From assembly GCA_012031035.1 (NCBI GenBank), contig JAAUUT010000005.1:32902-96901 (forward strand): a DNA stretch of 64,000 nt, in the 5' to 3' direction. The translations under genes and the position numbers were made by a program. Each line of letters opens with the position of its first letter. Position 1 is the stretch's first letter. A model generated the notes under the pieces. That model ran no database searches and was not told where the DNA came from. It saw nothing but the letters and a program-made list of their open reading frames with translations. This document shows, piece after piece, positions 55,460-64,000 of this stretch. Origin of the DNA: Candidatus Altimarinota bacterium. Lineage in GTDB: Bacteria > Cyanobacteriota > Cyanobacteriia > Cyanobacteriales > Microcystaceae.

Positions 55460-56086
55460 ATGGGCTGGCTAAATCGAGTCGGACGAGTGGTTCGCGCACA
55501 GATAAACAGCCTAATAAGCGAAGCCGAAGATCCAGAGAAAATTCTGGAGAAGGCTGTCATGGATATGGAGCAAGAGTTGATTGCCATGCGACGAGCGCTA
55601 GCAGAAGCGATCGCAACGCAAAAAAGCACCGAGCGAATCGTGGCTAACTATCAACAAGCGGCTCAGAAATGGTACGATCGCGCTCAATTAAGTTTGCATA
55701 GCGGCAACGAAGCCTCCGCCAGAGAAGCACTGATGCAACGACAATCCTATCAACAGCAAGCGCAATCGTTGCAAGCACAGTTAGAAGAACAAAGTAAAAT
55801 TGGCAGCAATCTTAAAAAAGATTTACGCACTCTCGAACAGAAATATAGCGAAGCAAAAGCTAAGAAAAATCTCTATATTGCCCGATTGCGATCGGCACAA
55901 GCTCAACAAAAAATGCACGAAATAGCAGGAAATCTCAACGGAGCGAGTCCTTCGAGTATTTTTGAGCGAATAGAAACAAAAATTCTCGAATTAGAAGCGG
56001 AATCAGAATTAACAGGTGCTTCAGGACGAGATAGTTTAGAAGAGAAATTTATCGCGATCGAAGGGAAAGATAACAAGGAATTATAA
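55460..56086 (+). CDS. pspA: PspA/IM30 family membrane-associated protein
   Basis: The 208-aa protein is an all-alpha coiled-coil starting with an amphipathic helix (MGWLNRVGRVVRAQINSLIS) and AEDPEKILEKAVMDMEQELI, the PspA/Vipp1 signature. It lacks the C-terminal extension found in Vipp1/IM30, so I favour the PspA-type paralogue. These proteins form ESCRT-III-like assemblies that stabilise damaged membranes. It probably belongs with the preceding membrane protein gene. Confidence 0.85.
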   Translation: MGWLNRVGRVVRAQINSLISEAEDPEKILEKAVMDMEQELIAMRRALAEAIATQKSTERIVANYQQAAQKWYDRAQLSLHSGNEASAREALMQRQSYQQQAQSLQAQLEEQSKIGSNLKKDLRTLEQKYSEAKAKKNLYIARLRSAQAQQKMHEIAGNLNGASPSSIFERIETKILELEAESELTGASGRDSLEEKFIAIEGKDNKEL

Positions 56087-56709
56087 ATTACGAACCGCTG
56101 CGCAGGTCACTAAGTTTTGTTGGTCGCCATTTATGAGGCGGCGTGAGGCGAAGTAATTCGCTTCTTTAAGCGCCGTCCCCCCCCAGTAAGCTAGGGGACT
56201 TCTTCCTTCATTGAGAATTGCGATCGCTGGTTACTGATAACTGATAAAGCGGTACGGTCGCGTCCCGGCTATTCAGCTTCATATTCGCTCTAGCTCATTT
56301 TAAGGTACTTCTTGACGAGCGATCGCTTGATTCTGTTCCTGACGGCAGACTGCGAAAGGCGAAAACCTTTAGCTTAACAGGAGAGTGCCAAGCGCTATCG
56401 ACAGTAGTTAGTTTAGTCTTCTACTCTCAGACTTGCGTTACTTATGTATTTATACTAGATGAGAGAGGATTCATCGGGTTATTCAATCCTTCACTATACG
56501 CAATGATATAGCGTTTCTCAAATCAGTAAAGTACATTGAATTACTGAACTCCTGAACTACTAGTTCTGTAGCTCATCTATATGAGTATATGAGAATTGCT
56601 ATAGCTAGTCGCCGATAACTGTTTAAGCCCCATCAAAATAACAAATCAAAGTAAAATTTTAGAAGATTTCTCCTCACCAACAGAATGATTTTTTTTATTA
56701 GGATTTCTA
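56087..56709. other. Structured intergenic region upstream of dnaB
   Basis: This 623-base spacer has several short inverted repeats, including GCGAAGTAATTCGC (about 56152-56165) and GTCCCC..GGGGAC (56175-56199) with a run of eight Cs, then HIP1 and CTGGTTACTGATAACTGATAA repeat DNA. It may be the eroded end of a mobile element or hold a small RNA. I see no supported gene; the dnaB promoter must lie in the AT-rich right part. Confidence 0.4.
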
Positions 56710-58059
56710 ATGACAGAATTTAATCCTCAGATTTCTAGTAATTCTCTTCCACCTCAAAACATAGAAGCTGAGGAAGCGATTTTAGGTGGAATTTTACTCG
56801 ATCCAGAAGCTCTTAGTCGAGTTATCGATTTACTCGTTAGCGATGCCTTTTATGTAAGAGCGCATCAAGAAATTTATAAAGCTATATTAAAACTACACGC
56901 ACAAGGAAAACCAACAGATTTGATGACTGTTATTAGTTGGTTACAAGATTATCATTTATTAGAACAAGTCGGCGGAACGCTCAAATTAACTCAGTTATTA
57001 GATCGCACAGTTTCTGCGGTTAATATCGATCGCTATGCGGCGTTGATAATGGATAAATATCTACGCCGTCAATTAATTTCAGCAGGTCATGAAATTGTCG
57101 ATCTAGGATTCGATACAGCCACTGAATTAGATGTTGTTTTAGATGAATCAGAAAAGAAAATCTTTCGCTTGACTCAAAAGCGTCCGCAAGAAGGTTTAAT
57201 TGCTATTGGCAATACATTAGTTCAAACCTTTAACGATATTGAAAAACTCCATCAAAAAGTCGCACAACCTGGAATTCCTTGTGGATTTTATGACTTAGAT
57301 GCAATGACTAGTGGTTTTGGGCGATCGGATTTAATTATTATTGCGGGAAGACCGTCAATGGGAAAAACCAGTTTTGCTTTGAATATCGCTCATAATATTG
57401 CTAAAGATAATCTTCCTGTAGCTATTTTTAGTTTGGAAATGTCAAAAGAACAGCTATCAGTAAGATTGTTAGCAAGCGAAGCAGGAATTGAAAGCAATAA
57501 ATTGCGTTCTGGACGACTTTCTCAGAAGGAATTAGAACCTTTAGGAGAAGCATTAGGATCGCTTTCTAGTTTGCCAATTTTTATCGATGATGCTGCTAAC
57601 TTAACAGTAATGCAAATGCGATCGCAAGTTCGTCGCCTGCAAGCAGAACACAAAGGACAATTAGGATTAGTTTTAATCGATTATTTGCAGTTAATGGAGG
57701 GAGGTGGAAGCGATAATCGCGTTCAAGAATTGTCAAGAATTACACGTTCTCTAAAAGGATTAGCGCGCGAAGTACAAGCACCCGTAATTGCACTATCTCA
57801 ACTCAGTCGCGCCGTCGAATCGCGCACGAATAAACGTCCAATGATGTCAGATTTAAGAGAATCGGGAAGTATCGAGCAGGATGCAGATGTCATTATTATG
57901 TTATACCGCGATGAATACTATAACGCAGATAGTCCAGATCGCGGCATTGCAGAAGTTATTGTTACCAAACATAGAAATGGCCCTACTGGAATGGTTAAAC
58001 TTTTGTTCCAACCCGATTTAACTAAGTTTCTTAATTTGCAGAGGAAACAAACTTATTAA
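56710..58059 (+). CDS. dnaB: Replicative DNA helicase DnaB
   Basis: The 449-aa protein has the N-terminal helical domain (SLPPQNIEAEEAILGGILLD) and the RecA-like motor with Walker A IIIAGRPSMGKTSFALNIAH. It also has IFSLEMSKEQLSVRLLASEA, LVLIDYLQLM and SDLRESGSIEQDADVIIMLY. It unwinds DNA at the replication fork as a hexamer. The length is normal and, unlike many cyanobacterial dnaB genes, there is no intein. A DciA-like gene lies nearby at 53510-54088. Confidence 0.95.
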   Translation: MTEFNPQISSNSLPPQNIEAEEAILGGILLDPEALSRVIDLLVSDAFYVRAHQEIYKAILKLHAQGKPTDLMTVISWLQDYHLLEQVGGTLKLTQLLDRTVSAVNIDRYAALIMDKYLRRQLISAGHEIVDLGFDTATELDVVLDESEKKIFRLTQKRPQEGLIAIGNTLVQTFNDIEKLHQKVAQPGIPCGFYDLDAMTSGFGRSDLIIIAGRPSMGKTSFALNIAHNIAKDNLPVAIFSLEMSKEQLSVRLLASEAGIESNKLRSGRLSQKELEPLGEALGSLSSLPIFIDDAANLTVMQMRSQVRRLQAEHKGQLGLVLIDYLQLMEGGGSDNRVQELSRITRSLKGLAREVQAPVIALSQLSRAVESRTNKRPMMSDLRESGSIEQDADVIIMLYRDEYYNADSPDRGIAEVIVTKHRNGPTGMVKLLFQPDLTKFLNLQRKQTY

Positions 58060-58095
58060 GTCAAAAGTCACTCAAAAAAAACGATTGCGATTTTA

Positions 58096-59691
58096 ATGGA
58101 AAAAACGTTGTTTAATTTAAAACCAGAAAAAGATTTTAATCTTCATCAAAAATGGTTTCGCTTGCTCCTAGCTATCTTATTAATCTTAGGAATATTTTTT
58201 CATTTTTTTAATTTAGATCGCAAGCTGTTTTGGCACGATGAAGCGTATACTTCGATGCGTGCAGCAGGATATACGCGCAACGAACTCGATATCGGTTTAT
58301 TTCAAAATACTATATACCCAGCAAAAGAGTTACAAAACTATCAAAATATTAAACCAGGAAGTACGTTTAAAGATACCATTCATTCTTTAGCACTCGAAGA
58401 CCCCCAACATCCTCCTTTGTATTTTTTAATGGCTCGTTTTTGGATGAAAATTTTTGGCGGTTCTCGAATGGCATCGCGCAGTTTACCCGTACTAATTAGT
58501 TTGATCGCGCTTCCTTTTATCTATTTTTTAGCGATTGAATTATTCAACTCAAAACTAGTGGCATTAGTAGCAACAATTTTACTATCTCTTTCACCATTCG
58601 ATATTTTATTTGCTCAAACAGCACGTCAATATAGCCTATTAACTTTAACCGCGATCGCGAGTAGTTTATTCTTATTACAATCTTTAAAAAACCTCGAATT
58701 GGAAAAATTGGAGTTTGTATACGTTAGCTTGTACGATAGGTTTCTATACCCATCCTTTTTTTGTTTTAACCCTAATCGGTCAAATAGCTTTTGTTTTAGG
58801 TTCTTGGTTATTTGATAAGTTAAACAAACAAAAAGTTTTATTTTTTGCAATTGCGATCGCAACTACTTTTATTCTCTATCTCCCTTGGACGATTGTTTTA
58901 TTAACTAACTTTCAAAGAGCTTTAGATACAACAGATTGGTCGCGATTTCAGGTTGGCTTATTGTATTTAATTAAATTATGGATTCTCAGTTTTACTTCTT
59001 TATTTATCGATTTTGATTTTGGGTTTGATAATGTTTTAACTTATGCTCTAAGATTGCCATTTTTCCTATTTGTAATTGCCTCAATTTATGTTGTCTGTCG
59101 TCAAACTAAGCGTTCGACTTGGCTATTTATTCTGACTTCAGTAGTCGTGCCATTTTTATTACTCGTACTACCAGATTTAATTTCGGGTGGCAAACGTTCT
59201 GCGGTAACTCGCTATCTTATTCCTTGTTTTCCTGGCATACAATTAGCGGTTGCTTATTTAACCGTTCAACTACTTTTAACTGGCAAACAATTGTGGCGGG
59301 GATTATTTGCGATCGCGATTACACTAACTATTGTTTCTTGTACGATGAATGGGTTATCGGATACTTCTTGGAGTAAAGATTTAAGCTATTCTAATGCAAA
59401 AGTTGCTAACATTATTAATGAAAGAAAGTCACCATTATTGATGAGCGATCGCGGCGATGATTGGACAAATCTTGGCGATTTACTGTCTTTGAGTTATCTA
59501 TTAAATGATGACGTGCGAGTTTTCTTGATTAGTTATCCTCCTAATTTAGAAAAGATTCGAGAGGTAAGCGAAAAAGAACAATCTGATGTCTTAATTTTTC
59601 GTCCCACTAGCGCATTATTTTCTGGATTAAAACAATCTGCGATCGCTTAATCAATGTATTACAAGAAGGTAGATTGTGGCAATTGAATTAA
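58096..59691 (+). pseudogene. GT39/ArnT-like membrane glycosyltransferase, frameshifted
   Basis: The first frame has a membrane segment, then LFWHDEAYTSMRAAGYTRNE (the acidic first-loop motif of GT-C enzymes) and DPQHPPLYFLMARFWMKIFG. It breaks at a 6-A run (58686-58691). With five As it joins to TSNWKNWSLYTLACTIGFYT and continues through several helices. A second break is probable at the HIP1 site 59639-59646: the stop of SAIA would be bypassed to give DRLINVLQEGRLWQLN, ending at 59691. The corrected protein is about 531 aa. It should transfer a sugar from a polyprenyl-phosphate donor in the membrane. It follows dnaB by 36 bases. Confidence 0.75.
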
Positions 59692-59798
59692 AATGAATGA
59701 AAGGCTTGATAGAGTAAAAAAGCCACGATTGGACTAGAAATAAATAAAAAGATTAAAACAAATACTGATGGAGTTTGTTCTTCTTTTTGTTCGGGCAT
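59688..59798 (-). CDS. 36-aa single-helix membrane peptide
   Basis: The frame from ATG 59798 encodes MPEQKEEQTPSVFVLIFLFI and SSPIVAFLLYQAFHSF: a short charged N-terminus and one membrane helix. It ends tail-to-tail with the corrected GT39 frame, sharing stop-codon bases. Small single-helix proteins of this size are common in cyanobacterial photosynthetic and NDH complexes, but I do not recognise this one. Upstream GACTCATG gives no strong ribosome-binding site. Confidence 0.45.
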   Translation of the reverse strand: MPEQKEEQTPSVFVLIFLFISSPIVAFLLYQAFHSF

Positions 59799-59851
59799 GA
59801 GTCAAAGGATTAAAGAATTTTTATCTATTTTACAACAATCTTAAATAGTAG

Positions 59852-59877
59852 GTTGGGTTTCGTTGCCTCAACCCAAC
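59852..59877. repeat. GTTGGGTTT..AACCCAAC interspersed hairpin repeat, copy 2
   Basis: Nearly the same sequence as at 8706-8730, with the same GTTGGGT/ACCCAAC arms and a slightly different loop (TTCGTTGCCTCA). Confidence 0.6.
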
Positions 59878-59925
59878 ATTAATAAGCCTAGCTGAGATAA
59901 CGAGATTCTACTTTAATCAATTAAT

Positions 59926-60180
59926 CCGCCACGAAATTAATTTCCTGGCGGGTTAATGCGACGGCAGCAAGATTTTGGTTCCAGAAAATTGATTTTGGAG
60001 ACGGATCGTGCGATCGCTTTTTGCCTCTAGCTTTTAACCAATCTGTTACCCTAAGCAATCAATCCGCCGGGGAATTAATTCCCCGTCTAATATATTAAGT
60101 TGGTTAAAACCGACTCTAACCTTCATGGATTAGTCCATTTAAATGGACTTCATATATTAGCCAGGAGATTAATCTCCTGG
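59926..60180. repeat. Cluster of GGRRATTAATYYCC palindromes
   Basis: Three palindromes share an ATTAAT centre: 59926-59951 (imperfect), CGGGGAATTAATTCCCCG (60068-60085) and CCAGGAGATTAATCTCCTGG (60161-60180). A linked AGTCCATTTAAATGGACT palindrome is at 60132-60149. The family is also at 13482-13540. The spacer 59799-60207 holds only this and the GTTGGG hairpin. Confidence 0.7.
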
Positions 60181-60207
60181 CGGGTCATGCAATATGGTGA
60201 CAACCTT

Positions 60208-62451
60208 TTAAAATATTGCTTCTCTTTTTTTCCTTTTATCTTTATCGAACGACCCGAACAAAAATATAACAGGTCTAAATAAAACTCTGAAAAGAAGCCA
60301 AAGCGATCGCCATTCACCAGGCGTATTACGATACTTCCATTGTCCGGGACGACAAAATAGAAATTCAATTAAACGCCGAGATTGATGGGGAGTAATTGAC
60401 TCAAATTTAACGCGAATACTAGAATTTTTTAGATTGATATAAGTCAGTTTTCCCGATAGCGTTAATTCTACTTCTGGGATTGCTAAAGTTAGCGCGCCAT
60501 CGAGAGCGATAAATTGTTTTAATTGAATTTCTGCCCCTACTTCAGATAGTTGTGTTATCGTTCCCCAAATTATCTTCTCGCCGCTAGTTAGTTGTACTTT
60601 TTGCTGCATCGGCAACCATTCATAGATATCTGGTTTAGGAATATCTAGTAAGCCTAATAAAGCGACACTGATGATAATAATATTGTAAATATTCCAAAAA
60701 ACGACAAGACTAAAATAATTCCCTGTCAAGTAATTATTAATTCCTAAAGTTATCCATAAACTAAAACAGTTCCAATCAGAAAGATAATTAATGGGAAAGC
60801 CGATCGCCAGTTATATTGATTCTTAGATCGAAATAGTCCTTTAGGCGTTACTTTAAATCCTTGTCCAAAAGGATTAAACATAACCTTAACAACGGCAATA
60901 AATAGAGGGAAACACGATACTACTGCATAGACATCAGACAAGATAATCGATCGCGATCGCTGATTTAACCAAGTAAAAGTAGTTAGCTGTAACAAATAAT
61001 AAGGCAAGAATATATAAATTGTTTCTTGTAAAGTAATCGCTAAAGGTTCAATTCCAAAGAAACTATAAATAATAGGAATTATGATGAAAAATAAGCGGGG
61101 AAGAATCGAAAACCAAGTAATAAATCCTTCTAAATGGGCTAATCTTTGACGCAACCGCAATCCGGGAATAATAAAAGGATTAGAATCAATAAATAACCCT
61201 TGCAGGGTTCCTCTGGCCCAACGTAACCTTTGAAGAATGTGAGCAGACATACTTTCTGCTGCTAATCCCGCACTCAAGGTTTCATTTAAATAAACAGATT
61301 CATAACCTTTAGCAGATAGACGAATTCCTGTATAGTAATCTTCGCTAATAGAATCCGTAACAAACCCCCCAACTTCTTGAATAGCACTACGCCTCATCAT
61401 AAAAGAAGTGCCCGAACAAACAACGCTACCCGCACCATCTTTAATCGGTTGAACGTGTCGATAAAAAATATCTTCTTCTGAAGGAATAATTTTGCTATTC
61501 CTAGATTTCTAGCAATAGGATCGTCATTATAAAAAGTTTGTGGAGTTTGTACTAAGGCAATTTTTTCTTTTTGAAAAAAGCCGACTACTCGCGATAGAAA
61601 ATTTTTGGTAGGAATAAAATCTGCATCAAAAACCGCAATCAATTCTCCTTGGGTTTTGGTCAGAGCATGATTTAAATTTCCGGCTTTTGCATAACGATTA
61701 TCGGCTCGTGCAAAATAATAACAGCCTAATTCTCTAGCCAGTCGTTTAATTTCTGGTCTTCTTGTATCATCTAATAAATAAACTTTTTTATTAGGATAAT
61801 CGATGGCTTGACAGCCAATAACCGTTCGACGTAAAACAAATTCTGGTTCGTTAAAGGTTGGAATTAAAATATCGACAGATGGGGTATATTTTCCTGCTAT
61901 TACTGCTTGACTGTGGCGATCGGCTTCGCGGCTACGATCTTTCATTCCTAACATTAAGTATAGCTGAATAGAACCCCCGGCAATTACGATCGCTTCCATA
62001 AAAAGCAATAGCAAGCTAAAAATGCCATCCAGAGGATTAGATAGATTCAGCGAAGACAGCACTCGCCATAAAAGGTATCGAATCGTTAACGCCAGTAAAA
62101 TTCCAATAACAATCGTCCGCGACCAAACTTTAGGTTGAGGCGATAACTTAATAATTGTATAAACAATGCCAAAGAAAATAACGGTTGGTAAAAAAAGAAT
62201 ATATTGATGGTTAACTTCCGGTATTGTTATCCAGAAGGGGGGATTTTGTTGCCAAAAATTTAGCCAAAAGAAGAATTCTGAGACTGCGCTTTTTCAAGAA
62301 ACCAAGCAGTCGCGATCGCGCAGAAACATCCTAACATCCCCAAAACGACTAATGTCGTCGTTCGCAGGGGAAAAATTGAAGTGGAAGGAAAAAAAATTGA
62401 GAGTTTTTGATTGGAATCAGCTACAGATTTAGAGGTTTCCATATTAACCAA
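60208..62451 (-). pseudogene. Cellulose-synthase-like GT2 with PilZ-type C-terminus, three frameshifts
   Basis: Four overlapping frames form one protein of about 748 aa. The N-terminal helices (62451-62285) are followed by FFFWLNFWQQNPPFWITIPE and more helices. The GT2 domain has VDILIPTFNEPEFVLRRTVI, VYLLDDTRRPEIKRLA, AVFDADFIPTKNFL, SEDYYTGIRL and QRLRWARGT (D, DxD, TED-like and QxxRW motifs). C-terminal helices and a degenerate PilZ-like domain (VQLTSGEKIIWGTITQLSEV) complete it. Breaks lie at about 62280, at 61490-61493 (an A-run one base short) and at about 60755. Such proteins make beta-glucans such as cellulose at the inner membrane. The catalytic motifs are all present. Confidence 0.75.
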
Positions 62452-62476
62452 TAAAAAGACAATTGGCGATCGGGGG

Positions 62477-62529
62477 AATTGGTGAGTGAGGATTGGTGAT
62501 TGGTGACTGGGATATTGGGATATTGGGAC
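62477..62529. repeat. Degenerate tandem repeat (ATTGGTGATTGGTGACTGGGATATTGGG)
   Basis: Short GATTGGTGA and GATATTGGG units repeat here, in the spacer between the GT2 gene and mutS2. The reverse complement matches the CACCAATC words inside pbpC and at 25785-25848. Confidence 0.6.
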
Positions 62530-62730
62530 ACTAAGAATCGGGAAATAGAGATCTATTAAATCTGAATTTTAATCCCCATTCACTTATTCCTAATCGCCAA
62601 TCACTAGTTACCATTTATTGCTTTATCATCAGTTAGATCGTAACTGGTGCTATTTTACACTTCTTAATCAAAAAATCGGGTAAGAAATCACTTCTACCCT
62701 AATTACGAGTCATTTCTATTTCTGGATTGC

Positions 62731-64000
62731 TCAAGTCAGATAAGCAATGGTCGCACCTGCACCACCTTCATTTTGGGGTGCAATGTCAAAACGTTCCACT
62801 TGAGGATGCTGTTGCAAAAATTCGTGAATGCCTTGTCGCAAACGTCCCGTGCCTTTGCCATGAATAATCCACAACACTCCCGACTCGGTTGCTTTGGCAA
62901 TTGCTTTTTCTAATTCAACTTCTGCCTCGGCGACGCGACTTCCTCGAATATCGACAGTATTTTGCGAGGTGCGGATGGTAACGACAGGTTTTGGCGTAGT
63001 CGCTTGAGGCGGTGGGGGAGGAGATGCTTTGGGTTTGGCAGGTATTTCGACCTTTTTCCCATCTAAAGACTCAATTTCTGTTAACGCAACGGTCATTTTC
63101 ATCAACCCAAAACGAACTGTCACTTCTCCTTCTTCTGGCTCGATATTCAACACTTCTGCCGTTTGTCCTAAGTTGGAAAGTTTAATTTTCTCGCCGACTT
63201 TTGGCAAATAGGTGGGTTGGCGCTTTTCTTGCTTGGATAGATTGCGATCGCTAATTGTTGCGATCGCGTCTGTTGCTTTTTGGGCATTTTGCGCGGTTTG
63301 AGAACCCTGTTGCAGTTGGCGAATCACTTTAGCAATCTCTGCTTTTGCCTCGGCGATCGCTTTTTGAATTTCTTTTTCTTGATACTGTTTTAGCTCGCGC
63401 TCCCGTTCTTGTAAAGAGGATGCTTTCTCGGAAATTTCCGAGTAAAATCGTTCTGTTTGTTGCAGTAACTTAGTTGCTTCTTTCGCTTTGGTTTCTTGCT
63501 CCCGTCGCTGCGCTTCTAACCCAGCGATGACTTGGTTAATCTCCTCAGAATAGCCACCAACGCGCATTCTAGCCTCTTCTACAATCTCCTCTCCCAATCC
63601 TAACCGTCGTGCGATAGTTAGAGCGTTAGAACGTCCGGGAATCCCCCACAGCAAGCGATAGGTAGGCGAGAGAGTGCGATCGTCGAATTCTACCGAAGCA
63701 TTTTCAAAGCGTTCGTCTTGATATTTTAAGGCTTTCAATTCGCCGTAGTGAGTGGTTGCAATGGTTAGTAAAGCAGTATCTGCTAGATATTTTAACAGCG
63801 CGATCGCCAACGCACTTCCCTCCGCCGGATCGGTTCCCGCGCCTACTTCGTCGAGTAAGATGAGGGATTGGGAGCGTCCGACCCCCTTCATCCCCCTTGC
63901 CAAGGGGGGAAAAAGGGGGGTGGAGGACAAGGGAGAAACTAAGACATTTTCTTCTGTTTTCTGTTCTCCTGATTCCTGACTCCTGAACTCCTGTAAAGAC
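62731..64000 (-). CDS. mutS2: Endonuclease MutS2, C-terminal part, with in-frame repeat insertion
   Basis: The frame is open from the right edge to 62731 (about 422 residues). It contains Walker B and downstream motifs (SLILLDEVGAGTDPAEGSAL, TIATTHYGELKALKY, RLLWGIPGRSNALTIARRLG), a long coiled coil, a KOW-like region and a C-terminal Smr nuclease domain (NTVDIRGSRVAEAEVELE, LWIIHGKGTGRLRQGIHEFL). Directly before Walker B, about 40 residues (QEFRSQESGEQKTEEN to LFPPLARGMKGVG) are unlike the family and are encoded by repeats at 63870-63993. MutS2 limits recombination and rescues collided ribosomes. The N-terminus and Walker A lie outside the window. Confidence 0.9.
   Translation of the reverse strand, partial: SLQEFRSQESGEQKTEENVLVSPLSSTPLFPPLARGMKGVGRSQSLILLDEVGAGTDPAEGSALAIALLKYLADTALLTIATTHYGELKALKYQDERFENASVEFDDRTLSPTYRLLWGIPGRSNALTIARRLGLGEEIVEEARMRVGGYSEEINQVIAGLEAQRREQETKAKEATKLLQQTERFYSEISEKASSLQERERELKQYQEKEIQKAIAEAKAEIAKVIRQLQQGSQTAQNAQKATDAIATISDRNLSKQEKRQPTYLPKVGEKIKLSNLGQTAEVLNIEPEEGEVTVRFGLMKMTVALTEIESLDGKKVEIPAKPKASPPPPPQATTPKPVVTIRTSQNTVDIRGSRVAEAEVELEKAIAKATESGVLWIIHGKGTGRLRQGIHEFLQQHPQVERFDIAPQNEGGAGATIAYLT
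63870..63993. repeat. Interspersed repeat block inserted in mutS2
   Basis: The block has the palindrome CCCCCTTGCCAAGGGGG (63892-63908) and heptamer-like CTCCTGATTCCTGACTCCTG repeats (63966-63993), both typical of cyanobacterial intergenic DNA. It is read through in the mutS2 frame without a stop. Confidence 0.65.

Noticed and set aside
56710..58059. Possible intein in dnaB
   Set aside because: Length is normal and the helicase motifs are uninterrupted.
1..64000. tRNA or rRNA genes
   Set aside because: I looked in the spacers for T-loop GGTTCRA-type motifs with CCA-side pairing and rRNA-like blocks and found none I could support.

Overview
The window is cyanobacterial chromosome. The palindrome GCGATCGC (HIP1) recurs throughout, inside and between genes. 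Lineage-typical genes include cyAbrB, a DUF4327 protein, tandem acyl-lipid desaturases, an OprB porin, a GT1 carotenoid-type glucosyltransferase and heptameric tandem repeats. No rRNA, tRNA or CRISPR array was seen. The genus cannot be fixed from this sequence alone; a filamentous or baeocystous genome rich in repeats and mobile-element remnants would fit.

Layout. 1-7.5 kb: a partial GH63-like glucosidase, then a leftward run of OprB porin, a small CCTPA peptide ORF, a deleted M20 amidohydrolase, a second CCTPA ORF and an Ntn (choloylglycine-type) hydrolase; next a frameshifted DUF1400 alpha/beta hydrolase. 7.7-16.3 kb: an IS4 deletion derivative, DUF4327 protein, a PLP-dependent lyase, two tandem DesC desaturases, FtsH and a TnpB remnant. 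16.3-27.1 kb: GT9, a beta-CASP metallo-hydrolase, Na+/H+ antiporter, GT39, cyAbrB2 divergent from an Rrf2 regulator, CobD and a GT1 glucosyltransferase. 27.1-32.3 kb: a compact RiPP locus made of a precursor with a nitrile-hydratase-like leader ending in a Cys-rich core, a PEP-CTERM trypsin-like protease, a fused leader-binding/ThiF-like/YcaO cyclodehydratase, and an amidohydrolase. 33.2-39.7 kb: a very large Ser/Thr-kinase/AAA/GAF/histidine-kinase and a receiver-kinase hybrid lacking its phospho-acceptor His. 39.8-44.3 kb: a TnpB element next to an arsenic operon (arsR-acr3-arsC-phosphatase-arsH). 44.6-64 kb: housekeeping genes (dihydroorotase-like, TilS, PBP1C, RNase D, a DciA-like protein, PspA, DnaB, MutS2), tandem CAP domains, GT39 and a cellulose-synthase-like GT2.

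The best candidate for an undescribed system is the RiPP locus. Its precursor, cyclodehydratase and protease suggest a short heterocyclised peptide (core VDLASVCRMCC). It is transcribed divergently from the giant sensor kinase across an 868-bp spacer. A second candidate is the pair of related CCTPA peptide ORFs, each directly upstream of an amide hydrolase.

About ten genes carry apparent single-base frameshifts, mostly in homopolymer runs and in three cases at or next to a HIP1 site. The pattern suggests base-calling errors at least as strongly as gene decay, so these genes may be intact in the organism. Separately, two essential-type genes (pbpC and mutS2) carry in-frame insertions of the same repetitive DNA found between genes.
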